A stretch of 64,000 nucleotides of DNA from Gambelia wislizenii (Eukaryota > Chordata > Lepidosauria > Squamata > Crotaphytidae): NCBI GenBank assembly GCA_030847615.1, contig JAUMIR010000001.1, positions 383,638,687 through 383,702,686 on the forward strand, written 5' to 3'. This document shows positions 10,645 through 21,245 of this stretch, piece after piece. How positions within the stretch are numbered: position 1 is the stretch's first letter; each line of letters opens with the position of its first letter. The translations under genes were made by a program, and so were the position numbers. The notes under the pieces were generated by a model. The model searched no databases. It was not told the origin of the DNA and saw only the letters and a program-made list of their open reading frames with translations.

Positions 10645-11205
10645 AATCAAGGAACATGAGTGACACTGCAGAATGTGCCAGCCAGAAAAATCAGCAGTAG
10701 CAGAACATGTTATAAACCAACCTGGACACAAAATGTTATTTAAAAACACCCAAATTCTGGACCAGGCCAACAACTATCATGTCAGAATGCACAGAGAAGC
10801 TATTGAAATCCACAAACACCTGGACAACTTCAACAGGAATGAAGAAACCCTAAAAGTAAACAAAATCTGGCTCCCAGATTTGAAAAACAATAGAATAAAA
10901 ACTCAACACTTACAAAGGAATTCCACCCAGGGACAAGGGGATTTCCAGCAGATAATGGCCCATCAACCAACCATTAGCCAGACTCTAATTCTCCTTGCAT
11001 TTCTATACCCAGAAACTAACCATTCAATTACACAAATTTACGTATGCTATCCAACAAGGGTTCACAATATATAAACTCCACACACACTCCTACCCAACCA
11101 TTCTCTGAAGATGCCAACCAGAGATGCAGGTGAAATGTCAGAAAGAAACTATTCCAGAACACGGCCTCACAGCCAGAAAAAAACCCAAGGAAAATCTATG
11201 CATAG
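10645..11205 (+). pseudogene. Penelope-like element C-terminal fragment, plus orientation
   Basis: The frame 10673-11074 encodes QPEKSAVAEHVINQPGHKML followed by DQANNYHVRMHREAIEIHKH, the region after the GIY-YIG core in this family. A 3' UTR follows with the terminal segment near 11107-11200. The GIY-YIG catalytic residues lie upstream of the truncation and are absent. With 10432-10640 it forms an inverted pair. Confidence 0.8.
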
Positions 11206-13522
11206 TGGTAAGTTTTGAAGTGTTGGTCCACATCATAACAATCCCTCCCAAAAGGAGGTGAAATGTGAAGGAACACACCATTCATCTCACTTAAGCTAAC
11301 CTACATTTAGCTCCTCCTCTCCCAAAACTATTTCCCTCAGCAGCTGTTTCCAACTGACTGTATTACAGAGAGAGCAAAGTCCATTCTGGAATTTCTCATT
11401 GGCTATTCCAACTGAATTAATTTTCTGAGAACATGTGTGTAGCTCGAAGTTCCTGTAGTGCTTTCCTTTCTGTCCTTCTTCCCTTTCCATGCATCTTTTC
11501 ATTTATAGTTTGTGGATTGTAAGCCTGCATGCATGGAATAGCTAGAATTTTAATTTGTGCACAAAAAGCTTAGAACATTTTAGGTGTGTTATAACAAACA
11601 GAGAATATGATAATGTGGCAGCCCAGTATGCAACTATGAGTTGTTACCCTAAAAGGTGGTGGGGAGGTGCTTTAGAGCCCATGCATGATGTTAGAATCTC
11701 TATTGTTATTTGGGGGAATTATTAGCTCGAATGGCCGGCCTGCGAGAGGAGGGTAACTCTAGGGATCTTTTCTACTAACTGTAGAGGAGGCTCCAGCTGA
11801 GGTAAAGTGTTAGAAAAAAACATAGACTAATACATAAGAATATACATTCTTATGAACCATACAAGGTTATCAGAAAGGGAAATGGGAAGGGTTGGAGATA
11901 GAGGTCTGGGTAAGAGGGAAATAATTTCTGGTCTTGGGAGAAGAAAATTCTGTGTTGTGAAGTAACTCAGACTGCCACTGAAGGTGGCACAGTGGAACCC
12001 CAATCTTTGATGCGTCGAGAAAGAGAGTGGTTGTGTCTCTTTGCAACACACTTTGCTATAGTGGGGGCTGTAATCTTTACAACTCATTTTATGCCTTGAA
12101 GATATGTTCTGGCTTTAACAAAAGCTAGATGGCTCTTCTGAGGGAGAGACAATGAAAAACTAAACTCAACTGATTGCTTTTCTTGCTGGGAGATAGAAAT
12201 TGATTGGTTTATGACAACCTCACAAAGCTGGACAGGAGGGGGTATAGGAAAGATTTCTATAGGAATCGATTTGGGAATGGTCACTTCATGGTTTGATTGA
12301 ATGGATCATTGCTAAGGCACCCAGGGCTGAATAAAGGATTAGCACATACCTCCTTAACAACTGTGTTTACTAAGGGGCTTCTGCACAATCCTAATATGTG
12401 CTTCCTTGCCATAATATTTCTAACATACACCCCAGGACATTGTGACCTCCCACTGACCTTTTGGTTTGCCCAGCCAACTTGACCCTGAAAAGTCTCCAAT
12501 ATTTCCGATGATGAGATATCATTGGGAGGGGGTAGTAGGGCATAATAACAGAGTTCACATCTACATCAAAAGATGAATCTAGCCATCTGGCAATGCAAGC
12601 AAAAATGTGCATCTTCATAAACAACCAAATAGACAATGCCCACAGTGTCTATAGTGTGCACAGAAGGTTACTCACATGCAAAGAATACAATTTTTTTTTG
12701 TGGAGTCCTGGGCTGGGTTCTGGGAAGCACACTCATATCTCTTATGTAGTACAGCATAGATATCTGGAAGGACTACAGAATACACAACTCAAAGTGGTGG
12801 TCCCTAGACCAGTACTGGTTTAGAGCCATCATTTACTAGGTTAACCACAAAGAAAGAAACCACTGTAGGCAATAGACACAAATATGGTACTGGTCCCTGG
12901 TACATTGTGTGTGTGGGAATACTTGTTCACCACATAGGTTGGCTTGAGATGCACTGGTATGGAGGATACCTCACAAACACGACTTTTTAAAACACGTGAA
13001 CCATAAAAGCCTCTTAGAAATGATGCTGTATGAAGGACATGCTTTTAGAGGCCTTCATGTTTCAGCTGCCTCTCTTTACTTTTCTGATGCTTTTATGCTT
13101 CAACACAAAGCCCAGGCACAGCTTCATCCCCACTCCAAAGACAAAGCAGAAAAGATAGGAATCTCAGAACATATATATGCAATTTCTTTATTCCCATTTC
13201 TGGATGATGAATGATTTTTTTTAACAAAGAATCACATGAAAACAGAGCAGACTATAAAGAAAACCAGCACAGAACTTCAGCACTGTAAAATACAGCTTAA
13301 ACAGCCACCTAGGTAGGAAATTTGAGTGCTTTTTTGTCATTTTTTAAAGGATGATTTTTGAAGTGAAGCATGTTGCAGGGTGGAATTGATTAGCAATCTG
13401 AATGTTGAGGATATTTTATAAGGAGTAGATATCCATCCACGTGGGTCAAATGTTCTTTAATCCTTTGGAAGGAACTGAAGACCAGCTCTCTAAGAAGGAA
13501 GTGCTCAGATGATAACCAGTAT
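11206..13522. other. No gene or repeat recognised
   Basis: Open frames of 60-86 codons on both strands show no recognisable motif and often overlap antisense. I see no terminal repeats or SINE promoter boxes. Confidence 0.5.
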
Positions 13523-13660
13523 TTGTCACTGAGTATTCAGAGGCCAGCTGTAGGAATCATGTGGCCCTCCAAATGTTGGAAGACTATATAATCCCTACCC
13601 CTGAAATAGGCTTGCCACAGGACAGACTTTATCAAGGTGCACACAGATTGATTGAAAAGT
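13523..13660. mobile_element. hAT-like MITE fragment (tentative)
   Basis: 'GTGGCCCTCCAAATGTTGGA' near 13561-13580 resembles the left interior of a hAT-like MITE also seen at 59.8 kb (GACTTTCCAAGTATTGTTGAAC). The right end is not identifiable. Confidence 0.35.
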
Positions 13661-13846
13661 CTCAGATTTTGTTCCTGTTCTTTCCGATTTTATACTGGGT
13701 TAAAATAAACCTACTTGTCAGTCTGCAGAAAACTATTACATTCAATACTATTACATGCCGAAAACTATTACTATTACAAAATCTGAGATATTGATTCTTT
13801 TGGGAAAAGGCGGAATATAAATTAATAATAATAATAATAATAATTA

Positions 13847-13978
13847 CAGTAGGCCCTCGATATCTGCAGGGTTTGGTTCCAGAAACCCTCTACACACACA
13901 CACAAATAGCAAAAATTGTGGATGGTTGAGTTCCATATAATTAAATGATGGTGACGTGTGTGCAGATGCTTAAGCACA
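13847..13978. mobile_element. Tigger/mariner-like DNA transposon, left half
   Basis: The left terminal repeat begins CAGTAGGCCCTCGATATC after a TA (13845-13846). The matching right end, reverse complement CAGTTGGTCCTCATTATCC, ends at 17714 followed by TA. A CR1 inserted between the halves. Confidence 0.7.
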
Positions 13979-14151
13979 TCTGAAGGAAATGGTAGGGCCA
14001 CTACGCGGAGAAGATGGCAAAATGCTAACAGGGGACAGAGAAAAGGCAGAATTCTCAACACCTTCTTTTCCTCAGTGTTTTCAGAAAAAGAAAAGGGTGA
14101 CCAATCTGCTGGTAATCTAACTCAACCAAAACTTCAAGGTCTAGCAAATTC

Positions 14152-14928
14152 CTGACTTGCCTGGAAGACAATTTCATGGTCCAAAAGGTGGAAGAGGCAA
14201 CAAGGGGGTCAGCTATTTTAGATCTGATCCTAACCAACAGGGATGACCTGGTTAATGGGGTGCAAGTGGTGGGATCCTTAGGTGAGAGTGATCATGTTCT
14301 CCTGGAGTTTGTTATACAATGGAAAGGAGAAGCCAGGCATAGTCAGACACGCATTCTTGACTTTAGGAGAGCTGATTTCAATAAACTCAGGGAAATACTG
14401 GGGGTGATCCCATGGTCAGGAATACTAAAAGAGAAGAGACCTCAAGATGGATGGGACTTTCTCAAAAAGGAGATACTGAAGGCACAATTTCAAACAGTAC
14501 CATTGAGGAAGAAAAATGGGAGGTGTCTCAAGAAACCAGGATGGATGACTAAAGAAATTTCAACGGAGCTAAGTTGTAAATGGAACATGTATAGGAAATG
14601 GGAAAAGGAGGAACTCACCAAAGAAGAATTCAAACAGATAGCGAACACGTGTAGGAGTATAGTCAGAAAAGCTAAAGTGCAGAATGAGCTCAGGCTTGCT
14701 AGAGAGCTTAAGAACAATAAAAAGGGTGTTTTTTTGGGGTATGTCCGCAGCAAAAGGAGGAAGAAGGAAATTGTAGGGCCACTATGTGGAGAAGATGGCA
14801 AAATGCTAACAGGGGACAGAGAAAAGGCAGAATTACTCAACACCTTCTTTGCCTCAGTGTTTTCAGAAAAGGAAAAGGGCGACCAACCTGAGGAGAATGG
14901 AACAGAGGACACAATAGGGGAAATCCAG
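14152..14928 (+). pseudogene. CR1 ORF2, endonuclease C-terminus and linker
   Basis: The plus-strand frame from about 14176 encodes [15 protein letters not shown] and [12 protein letters not shown], the C-terminal APE-type endonuclease region (SDH is the conserved catalytic His motif). It continues with the basic linker ([20 protein letters not shown]) and [15 protein letters not shown], where the inserted transposon breaks the frame. The N-terminal endonuclease is missing. Function in life: nicking target DNA for target-primed reverse transcription. Confidence 0.88.
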
Positions 14929-16021
14929 GGGGCCGTTTACACGATGAAAATGTCCTGGGAAGAATTCGTGTCGATCCCTGGCAGTTTACACGTACATCGG
15001 GTCGGGTACGTGATTTTCAGAAGGGGGGCCACCTTTTATCCCTCAACCTGCGGGACTGGTTGTGCCGTTTTTTAAAAAAGTCACTGGAGGATTCGGAAAA
15101 TCGGAAATGTAAACAGCGTGGGACAAAAAGTCTCGGTACTAGGATGACCGGAAATGGTGACTGGGGGCGGGCTTATTGCTCAGGGACCAGAAAAGGAGGG
15201 GTCAGTCACCCGTTCAACAGATCCAGCCTCACCAGCCGAAAACAAAGGCATCCCTTCCAGCTGCACGAAGGTTGATGTGTGTGTGTGTGCGCGTGTGTGT
15301 ACACAATTACCTTTTTAAATGGATTTCTACACTGCAAACCCTTCAGCTTTACCTTTTCCTCAACTGCATGTTACAGAGAGATCGTAGTAGCTTGGTCACC
15401 TCCCTGGCACATTAAAATATTCAAGCCTCTGAGCGAATTAGCACCCTTTAATTCCCCCTCTCTGTGTTTGTGTCTTTCAAAACGCCTGCCTATAGCCATC
15501 TCTGCAGCCAGCTGTAGGGGTTAATATTTTAAAAAGGCAAGAGGAAAACCAAGCGCTTGATTTCAAAAGGAAAGCACTCTGCTTGTTTTCAAAGCACTCA
15601 GCTTGATTTCAAAAGGAAAGCCCTGCGACTGAGCGAAAGATCTATCAGGATCTTTCAAAATGCTTTCTGCCTCTTTTGAAAGGGTTAAAATGTTCACGAA
15701 GCAAGGGGGAATAACAAACCTCTGCCCCCCCTCTCTCCACCCCCCCCAGCCAGCCAATAGCATCGCTCGTGGCGCAGAACTCTAAAGGAAGTGCGTCACT
15801 GAGGTTGTGAAAACACGAGTAATCGCATCTTTGATTGACAGCCAAAAAAAAAAAAAATTAAAACCTAAACAAAACCAGAACTATGGATGTGTAAATATCA
15901 GTCACGGGACCACACGGGATATCCAGATCAGAGACATAAATCGTATAAACAGCGAGGGGCGGATTCGTGATCACTATGTCATGGTAGGGAACGCAACAAT
16001 TTCTGTCGTGTAACTGGCACC
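14929..16021. mobile_element. Non-autonomous DNA transposon, 1.09 kb, nested in CR1
   Basis: The termini are GGGGCCGTTTACACGA (left) and, reverse-complemented, GGTGCCAGTTACACGA (right), 13 of 16 matching. CAG flanks both sides (14926-14928, 16022-16024); CCAG is possible if the end is set one base inward. Removing the insert and one duplicate restores GAAATCCAGCACAGAATA, which aligns with the uninterrupted CR1 at about 62374 (GAAATGCAGCATAGAATA). The interior has a TG-rich microsatellite (15274-15300) and no transposase. GG-starting ends and a 3-bp duplication suggest Harbinger-like, but CAG is not the usual TWA. Confidence 0.8.
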
Positions 16022-16029
16022 CAGCACAG

Positions 16030-17470
16030 AATAAGCAAAGAGGTAGTACAGGAATACCTTCTTAAACTAAATGAATTTAATTCTCCAGGACCAGATGAAC
16101 TACATCCAAGAGTATTAAAAGAGCTGGCAAATATAATCTCAGAGCCATTGGCAATAATCTTTGAGAACTCCTGGAGAACAGGAGAAGTCCCAGCGGACTG
16201 GAGGAGGGCAAACGTTGTCCCCATCTTCAAAAAGGGGAAAAAAGAGGATCACAACAATTATCATCCAGTTAGTCTGACATCAATACCAGGGAAGATTCTA
16301 GAGCAGATCATTAAACAGAGAGTCTGTGAACATTTAGAAGGCAATGCCATAATCACAAAAAGTCAACATGGGTTTCAGAGAAACAAGTCATGCCAGACTA
16401 ATCTGATCTCTTTTTTTGATAAAATTACCAGCTTGGTAGATGAAGGGAATGCTGTGGATATCGTATACTTTGATTTCAGTAAGGCCTTTGACAAGGTTCC
16501 CCATGACATTCTTGCAAACAAGCTTGTAAAATGTGGGCTAGACAAGTTAACTGTTCAATGGATTTGTAATTGGTTGACCGGCCGAACCCAAAGGGTGCTC
16601 AGCAGTGGCTCCTCTTCGTCTTGGAAAGATGTGACCAGTGGGGTGCCACAAGGTTTGGTCCTGGGACCAGTGCTATTCAACATCTTTATCAATGACTTGG
16701 ATGGGGGAATTAGGGGCATACTTATCAAATTTGTAGATGACACCAAATTAGGAGGAGTAGCTAATACCCTAGAGGACAGGATCAAAATTCAAGATGACCT
16801 GGATAAACTGGAGAGCTGGGCCAAAGCTAACAAAATGAAATTCAATACGGAGAAATGTGAGGTACTGCACGTTGGGCGAAAAAATGAAATGCATAGATAT
16901 AGGATGGGGGAGACCTGGCTGAATGAGACTACATGCGAAAGGGATCTAGGAGTCCTAGTAGACCACAATTTGAACATGAGTCAACCGTGTGATGCGGCAG
17001 CTAAAAAGGCCAATGAGATTTTGGGCTGCATCAATAGAAGTATAGTGTCCAGATCAAGGGAAGTAATAGTGCCACTCTATTCTGCCTTGGTCAGACCTCA
17101 CCTAGAATACTGTGTCCAGTTCTGGGCACCACAATTCCGAAAGGATATGGACAAATTGGAGCATGTCAAAAGAAGGGCGACTAAAATGGTGAAAGGTCTG
17201 GAAACCATGCCTTATGAGGAGAGACTTAGGGAGCTGGGTGTGTTTAGCCTGGAAAAAAGATGGTTAAGAAGCGCTATGATAGCCCTGTTTAAGTATTTGA
17301 AGTGGTGTCACATTGAGGATGGAGCAGGCTTGTTTTCTGCTGCTCCAGAGACTGGAACACGGAGCAATGGATGCAAGCTCCAGGAACAGAGATTCCACCT
17401 CAACATTAGCAGGAACATTTTGACAGTAAGAGCTGTTCGGCAGTGGAACACACTTCCTTGAGCATGGTGG
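16030..17470 (+). pseudogene. CR1 ORF2 reverse transcriptase domain, nearly open
   Basis: A 437-codon frame (16148-17461), extended upstream in frame by ELHPRVLKELANI, encodes the CR1 RT. Motif A is FDFSKAFDKVPH, motif B SGVPQGLVLGPVLFN and motif C FVDDTKLGG, with both catalytic Asp residues present. The C-terminal region has [15 protein letters not shown] and [20 protein letters not shown]. The frame ends early (NTLP then stop), where other copies continue LPRSMVESP, so a small deletion shifts the frame about 40 codons from the end. Although the RT core reads intact, the missing N-terminus and nested insert make it dead. Long open stretches suggest a fairly young copy. Confidence 0.9.
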
Positions 17471-17609
17471 GGTCTCCTTCCTTGGAGGTCTTTAAATAGA
17501 GGCTGGATGGCCATCTGTCGGGGATGCTTTGATCGTGATTTCCTGCGTGGCAGGGGGTTGGACTGGATGGCCCTCGTGGTCTCTTCCAACTCTGCGATTC
17601 TATGATTCT

Positions 17610-17714
17610 ATGATTCTATGAATGCATGTTGCTGCCATTTTAGGTAAGGGGTGTGATAATCCGCAGTTGCTCAAATCTGCAGGTACAGAGCCAGTGGATA
17701 ATGAGGACCAACTG
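17610..17714. mobile_element. Tigger/mariner-like DNA transposon, right half
   Basis: Ends in the complement of CAGTTGGTCCTCATTATCC followed by TA (17715-17716). Partner of 13847-13978. Confidence 0.68.
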
Positions 17715-17716
17715 TA

Positions 17717-18470
17717 TGTGCTTATGCATACATGAGTTCCTATAGTGGAGCCAAGGCTCACAGGGACAAAGCCCTGAGACCCTTTGATTAACAGGGATGA
17801 TGATATCATCTGCCACCCCACCCCTCAGGCTTCCCACATTCACTTAATCTAGCTGTAATCCCAATGGCAGCTGGAAGGAAAATATATATTCCCAACATCA
17901 ATGGACTGTTGCGAGCTATCGCTATTGTAATTCAAATCATTCAGAGGTGTGTGTATGTGTGTGTGTGTGGGGTTATTGATCTTGAATGAGCAATGAAGAC
18001 AATGTAGCTGCACAAAAGACTTGCTCCTAGTGGAGAGTAAACTGCTAGAAATTAATTTTTAAATATAGAGGGAAGGAAGGAGGGAGGGAGAGAGATAAAC
18101 AAACACAGCCACCTATGTTTTTGGGCTCTCCTTTGTGGGGGTCACTATAAAGACTGTTGTGATGAGGGTCAGCACTTCAAAAGGTATCACTGTACCATGG
18201 GTTGTACTACAACCTCTGTCATTCAGCCATCATGGCTTGGGGTGATAGGAGTTGGATTTACAACACATCTGGGACAGAGTACCAGTTTGCAGGAGACTGA
18301 ATTCAAGGATCTCATCTATCAAAGTTGAGAAAAATGCTTCAACTAAGACCTTGGAGAGTTGTTACCAGCTATAGCTAGATGAAAAATGAATTTTACCATG
18401 AAAGTCAGGATGGGGAGTATAGAAAGCAAGAATTGGGGTATGTATGTATGTTGCAACGAGACTTTAGAGA
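17717..18470. other. No gene; short microsatellites
   Basis: A (GT)n tract lies near 17945-17968 and a GGAA/GGGA-rich stretch near 18070-18095. Nothing else recognised. Confidence 0.55.
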
Positions 18471-18473
18471 AGG

Positions 18474-18799
18474 GGTGGACAACTGTGGAGGGAGAGGCAG
18501 CAATTTTATGGTCCAGCATCCCTCTGGTGGGCCACGCAACATGCCCAACATGACTGAAAATTAATAATGTCACTGATTTTCAGATGATTTTGGGAGGGGT
18601 TAGTTTTATATTTGGGACTTGGGGGTTGTGAGGGCAAAATTGCTCCCATCTTGAAGTGGCTTTGACCCATTTGGGTTGTTTGTGGGAAGGAAAAAAAGTC
18701 ACCAAAACCTTTTTTTTTTAATGGGGGGCCTTGGGGTGGATTTGGGGCACTTCAGGGGCCACAGGTTGGAGCCCAAAGGCTGCACTTTGCCCACCCCAG
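18474..18799. mobile_element. hAT-like non-autonomous element
   Basis: The left end GGGGTGGACAACTGT and the right end, reverse complement GGGGTGGGCAAAGTGCAGCC, match the hAT-type pattern CAGGGGTGGGCAA. Flanking octamers CTTTAGAG and CTTTAAGG agree at 6 of 8 positions, consistent with a decayed 8-bp duplication. Confidence 0.6.
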
Positions 18800-19900
18800 C
18801 TTTAAGGTATGGATCCTTTTAAGGGTGGGAAATCTCTTGTGCTCCCTTTTGCACTTGCCAGCACAAGTGAGCTGGCACACATTCTTTGTGAGAACTCTTG
18901 CCTCTTGGAAGCTATTAAAGCACTGTGGGGGTGGGGGGAGAAAATGAAATAGATTTTCACCCAGCCTCAGTTGCTTCATTTGTAATATAGGCTGCAGATC
19001 TATGCAAGGGTTATAGACCATAAAAGTGAGGGGGTGGGTGGGGAATGAAGATAATAACTCTGTACAAAAGCAGCATTCTAGCTTCCCAGGTTCTTCCTTA
19101 ATGGAGAAAGAGAAAGGGAACAAGGATCCAAATGAAAACAGTAAAAGAGGGAAGTGAAAAGGCTGAAGTAAGTGGAAGCCCTCCACATAGAGAGGCATAT
19201 GGATTTTCTTTGTAGCTGTCTCTCTGGAAAACAAATATGAATTCAATGACAATATGGAAGAAGCAGCCCCAGCATACTAATAAGAAATAGATAGCAAATA
19301 GGTTTGTACCTAGTGGCTTCCATCGAGCACCATCGTCTTTATTTTTTCAAGAATAACTGACATTCAAATAGCATTTCCTCCTTTTTCCTCCACTGAAATC
19401 ATAGTGACATCTATAAGCATGAAGTCACTGTAAATGATGTCCCTAGAGTTTAAGCTTAAGCAATGATGTCATTTCCTCTGTTGAAGGATAGGTGCTTTGC
19501 TGTCATTTCCTCTATTGAAAGGTATGCTGTTCACAAGCTCTGGCAATAGCTGAAGCAGGCATATAGGGCTCTGCCTGGCTATGGAATTTTCCTGCCCCAA
19601 CCCCAGCGTGGAATGCAGTCTGTGGCAACAAGTCTATATCTATGATCCCTTAGGATTACCTGTCAACTGAAGAATTAACTTGGGAGGGGGGAATAATATG
19701 ATTTTTTTCCCAGGGTGCTCTCTGCTTGGTTGAACAATACCTGTTAGAACAGCTAGCAATTCCTAAGTTAAATGCATTCCAAACTGAAAAGAACTAGTTT
19801 ATTTTGTTCTTTATATTCTGTACAAAATTCACTTTTGCAATACTGGCCATTTAATTTACATATTAAGTAACAATAAGTAAGTGTGAGGGAGGGGATGGTA
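18800..19900. other. No gene or repeat recognised
   Basis: One 166-codon minus-strand frame (18752-19252) has no recognisable domain and is rich in Phe, Leu and Ser. It overlaps the hAT-like end, so I do not call it a gene. Confidence 0.45.
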
Positions 19901-19902
19901 GT

Positions 19903-20098
19903 TTGTGTGTGTGTGTGTTGTGTGCATTCAAGTCATTTCTGACTTCTGACGACCCTAAGTCGGACCTACCACAGGGTTTTCTGAGGGCAGAGAGTGTGTG
20001 ACTTGCTCAAGGTCACCAAGTGGGTTTTCATGGCCCAGCAGGGATTGGAACCCTGGTCTCCAGAGTCACAGTCCAACACTCAAACCACTATACCACAT
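19903..20098 (-). mobile_element. Sauria-type SINE
   Basis: The minus strand has the tRNA-related head (complement of GTGGTTTGAGTGTTGGACTG... with a B-box-like GGTTCCAATCC), the body (complement of AAACCCACTTGGTGACC, CACACTCTCTGCCC) and a BovB-like tail ending in TGAATGCACACAACA with TG-rich repeats. Confidence 0.88.
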
Positions 20099-20100
20099 AG

Positions 20101-20214
20101 TTGAAGACGTTGGGTTAAAATCTTATTGTGGAACCTATGGTCCCCAGTAGTTAATGGTACCTTTTTGGTTTATTGGTTCAAAAGCTGATATGGTGCATGT
20201 TGCACCATAACCAA
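20101..20214 (+). repeat. Unclassified interspersed repeat, left part (copy A)
   Basis: GACGTTGGGTTAAAATCTTATTGTGG... through GCACCATAACC matches 24603-24710. The rest of copy A lies at 21152-21245, after a SINE and a solo LTR that inserted into it. Confidence 0.65.
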
Positions 20215-20456
20215 TATGTTGTTGTTGTGTGCCTTCAAGCCGTTTCTGACTTATGAAAACCCTGATATGAACCTATCATGGAGTTTTCTTGGTAAAATTT
20301 GTTCAGAGGGAGTTTGCTTTTGCCTCCCTCTGCAGATGAGAATGTGGGACTTGCCCAGGTTAACCCAGTGGGTTTCCATGGCCGAGCAGGGATTCAAACC
20401 TTGGTCTCCTGGAGTTCTAGTCCAACATTCAAACCACTACATCATGTTGGCTCTCC
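20215..20456 (-). mobile_element. Sauria-type SINE
   Basis: The tail at the left is GTTGTTGTTGTGTGCCTTCAAG. The body is the complement of AACCCACTGGGTTAACCTGG, and the tRNA-related head at the right is the complement of GAGAGCCAACATGATGTAG. CCATAACC on the left and CCATACC on the right may be remnants of its target duplication. Confidence 0.9.
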
Positions 20457-20461
20457 ATACC

Positions 20462-21151
20462 TGTGGGAAGGTAATGAGCCTAAAAATAAAATTGTATTAA
20501 AAAATCCAGGATCTAGTCCTTTTAAAACAACAAGAATTATCTCTTTAAAAATAGAGAGTTAGAAATCATTCATTTACTTTTGACTTCATGTTCATGCAGA
20601 ATGCGCTTAGGAATGCAGACTTGTAAAGCTCAATTATCATTTAAAAGAAAAGTGTATTCAGAGGTCTGGGATCCCCCAGTTAAATTAGACTCATTACAAA
20701 ACAAAGGAGTCAGTTTAAAATGCAAATCAAAGTTTACTGAAGGTATATCAATCTCAATCTACATACTAAAACATACTTTAAAAAGAGGTCCCTAACTGAC
20801 TAAGGATATTTAGGTAAGAAAACTCACTCAGCCTATAGTGGTAAGGCTGGCTTCCGATGCATCATGGCATGGTTTCAGATGAAGATGGCAAATATAGCTT
20901 AAGATGGCTCCAGCCTCATGGAGACTCAAACTTAAAAAAGGGGAAGTTACACAAAAGTAATAAAATGTAAATTAGGTCATGTGTTGAATGACCCAGCACT
21001 CCAGTTGGCTGGAACTGCCCAGTGAAATAAGAGAAAGGGAACTTGGGATAAACAAAGGCATGCAGGGAAAAACCCTAGATTTATTTTAGGATGTGAATGA
21101 GGTACACAAGATTGCTTTTACATTATAATGATTATTTCCCCACATACTACA
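20462..21151. mobile_element. Solo LTR (TGT...ACA, 690 bp) with 5-bp target duplication
   Basis: Starts TGTGGGAAGG and ends TACTACA, flanked by ATACC on both sides (20457-20461, 21152-21156). The related repeat at 24.6-24.8 kb serves as the empty site: there ATACC (24707-24711) is followed directly by sequence that aligns base for base in length with 21157-21175. No internal region or second LTR is present. The duplication length fits several LTR retrotransposon or endogenous retrovirus groups; I cannot say which. Orientation is uncertain. Confidence 0.75.
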
Positions 21152-21156
21152 ATACC

Positions 21157-21245
21157 CAACACGGGTGCTCAAATTACATGTGATGGGGGTTAGAGTGAGT
21201 TTGGCACTTTTCGCTTTTGGCATAAATCTACTGTCTGGTGAAAGC
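21157..21245 (+). repeat. Unclassified interspersed repeat, right part (copy A)
   Basis: GTGCTCAAATTACATGTGATGGGGG... through AATCTACTGTCTGG matches 24719-24800. Confidence 0.6.

Larger units (their letters stand above)
13979..17608 (+). mobile_element. CR1 LINE, 5'-truncated and rearranged, carrying a nested DNA transposon
   Basis: The element runs from a 5' piece (13983-14110) into the endonuclease C-terminus, the linker, the reverse transcriptase and the 3' end with ATTCTATGAT repeats at 17585-17608. The 5' piece is a second copy of 14766-14893 (about 8 differences in 125 bp), so the order is linker piece, endonuclease, linker, RT. The CR1 is interrupted at 14929-16021 by a DNA transposon, and itself interrupts a Tigger-like element. 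Confidence 0.92.

Noticed and set aside
16148..17461. CR1 reverse transcriptase as a live gene
   Set aside because: The element lacks its N-terminal endonuclease, is split by a 1.1 kb insertion and has a frameshift near the end.
18752..19252. 166-codon minus-strand frame
   Set aside because: No domain, no splice context, overlaps a hAT-like end. A frame of this length can occur by chance in 64 kb.
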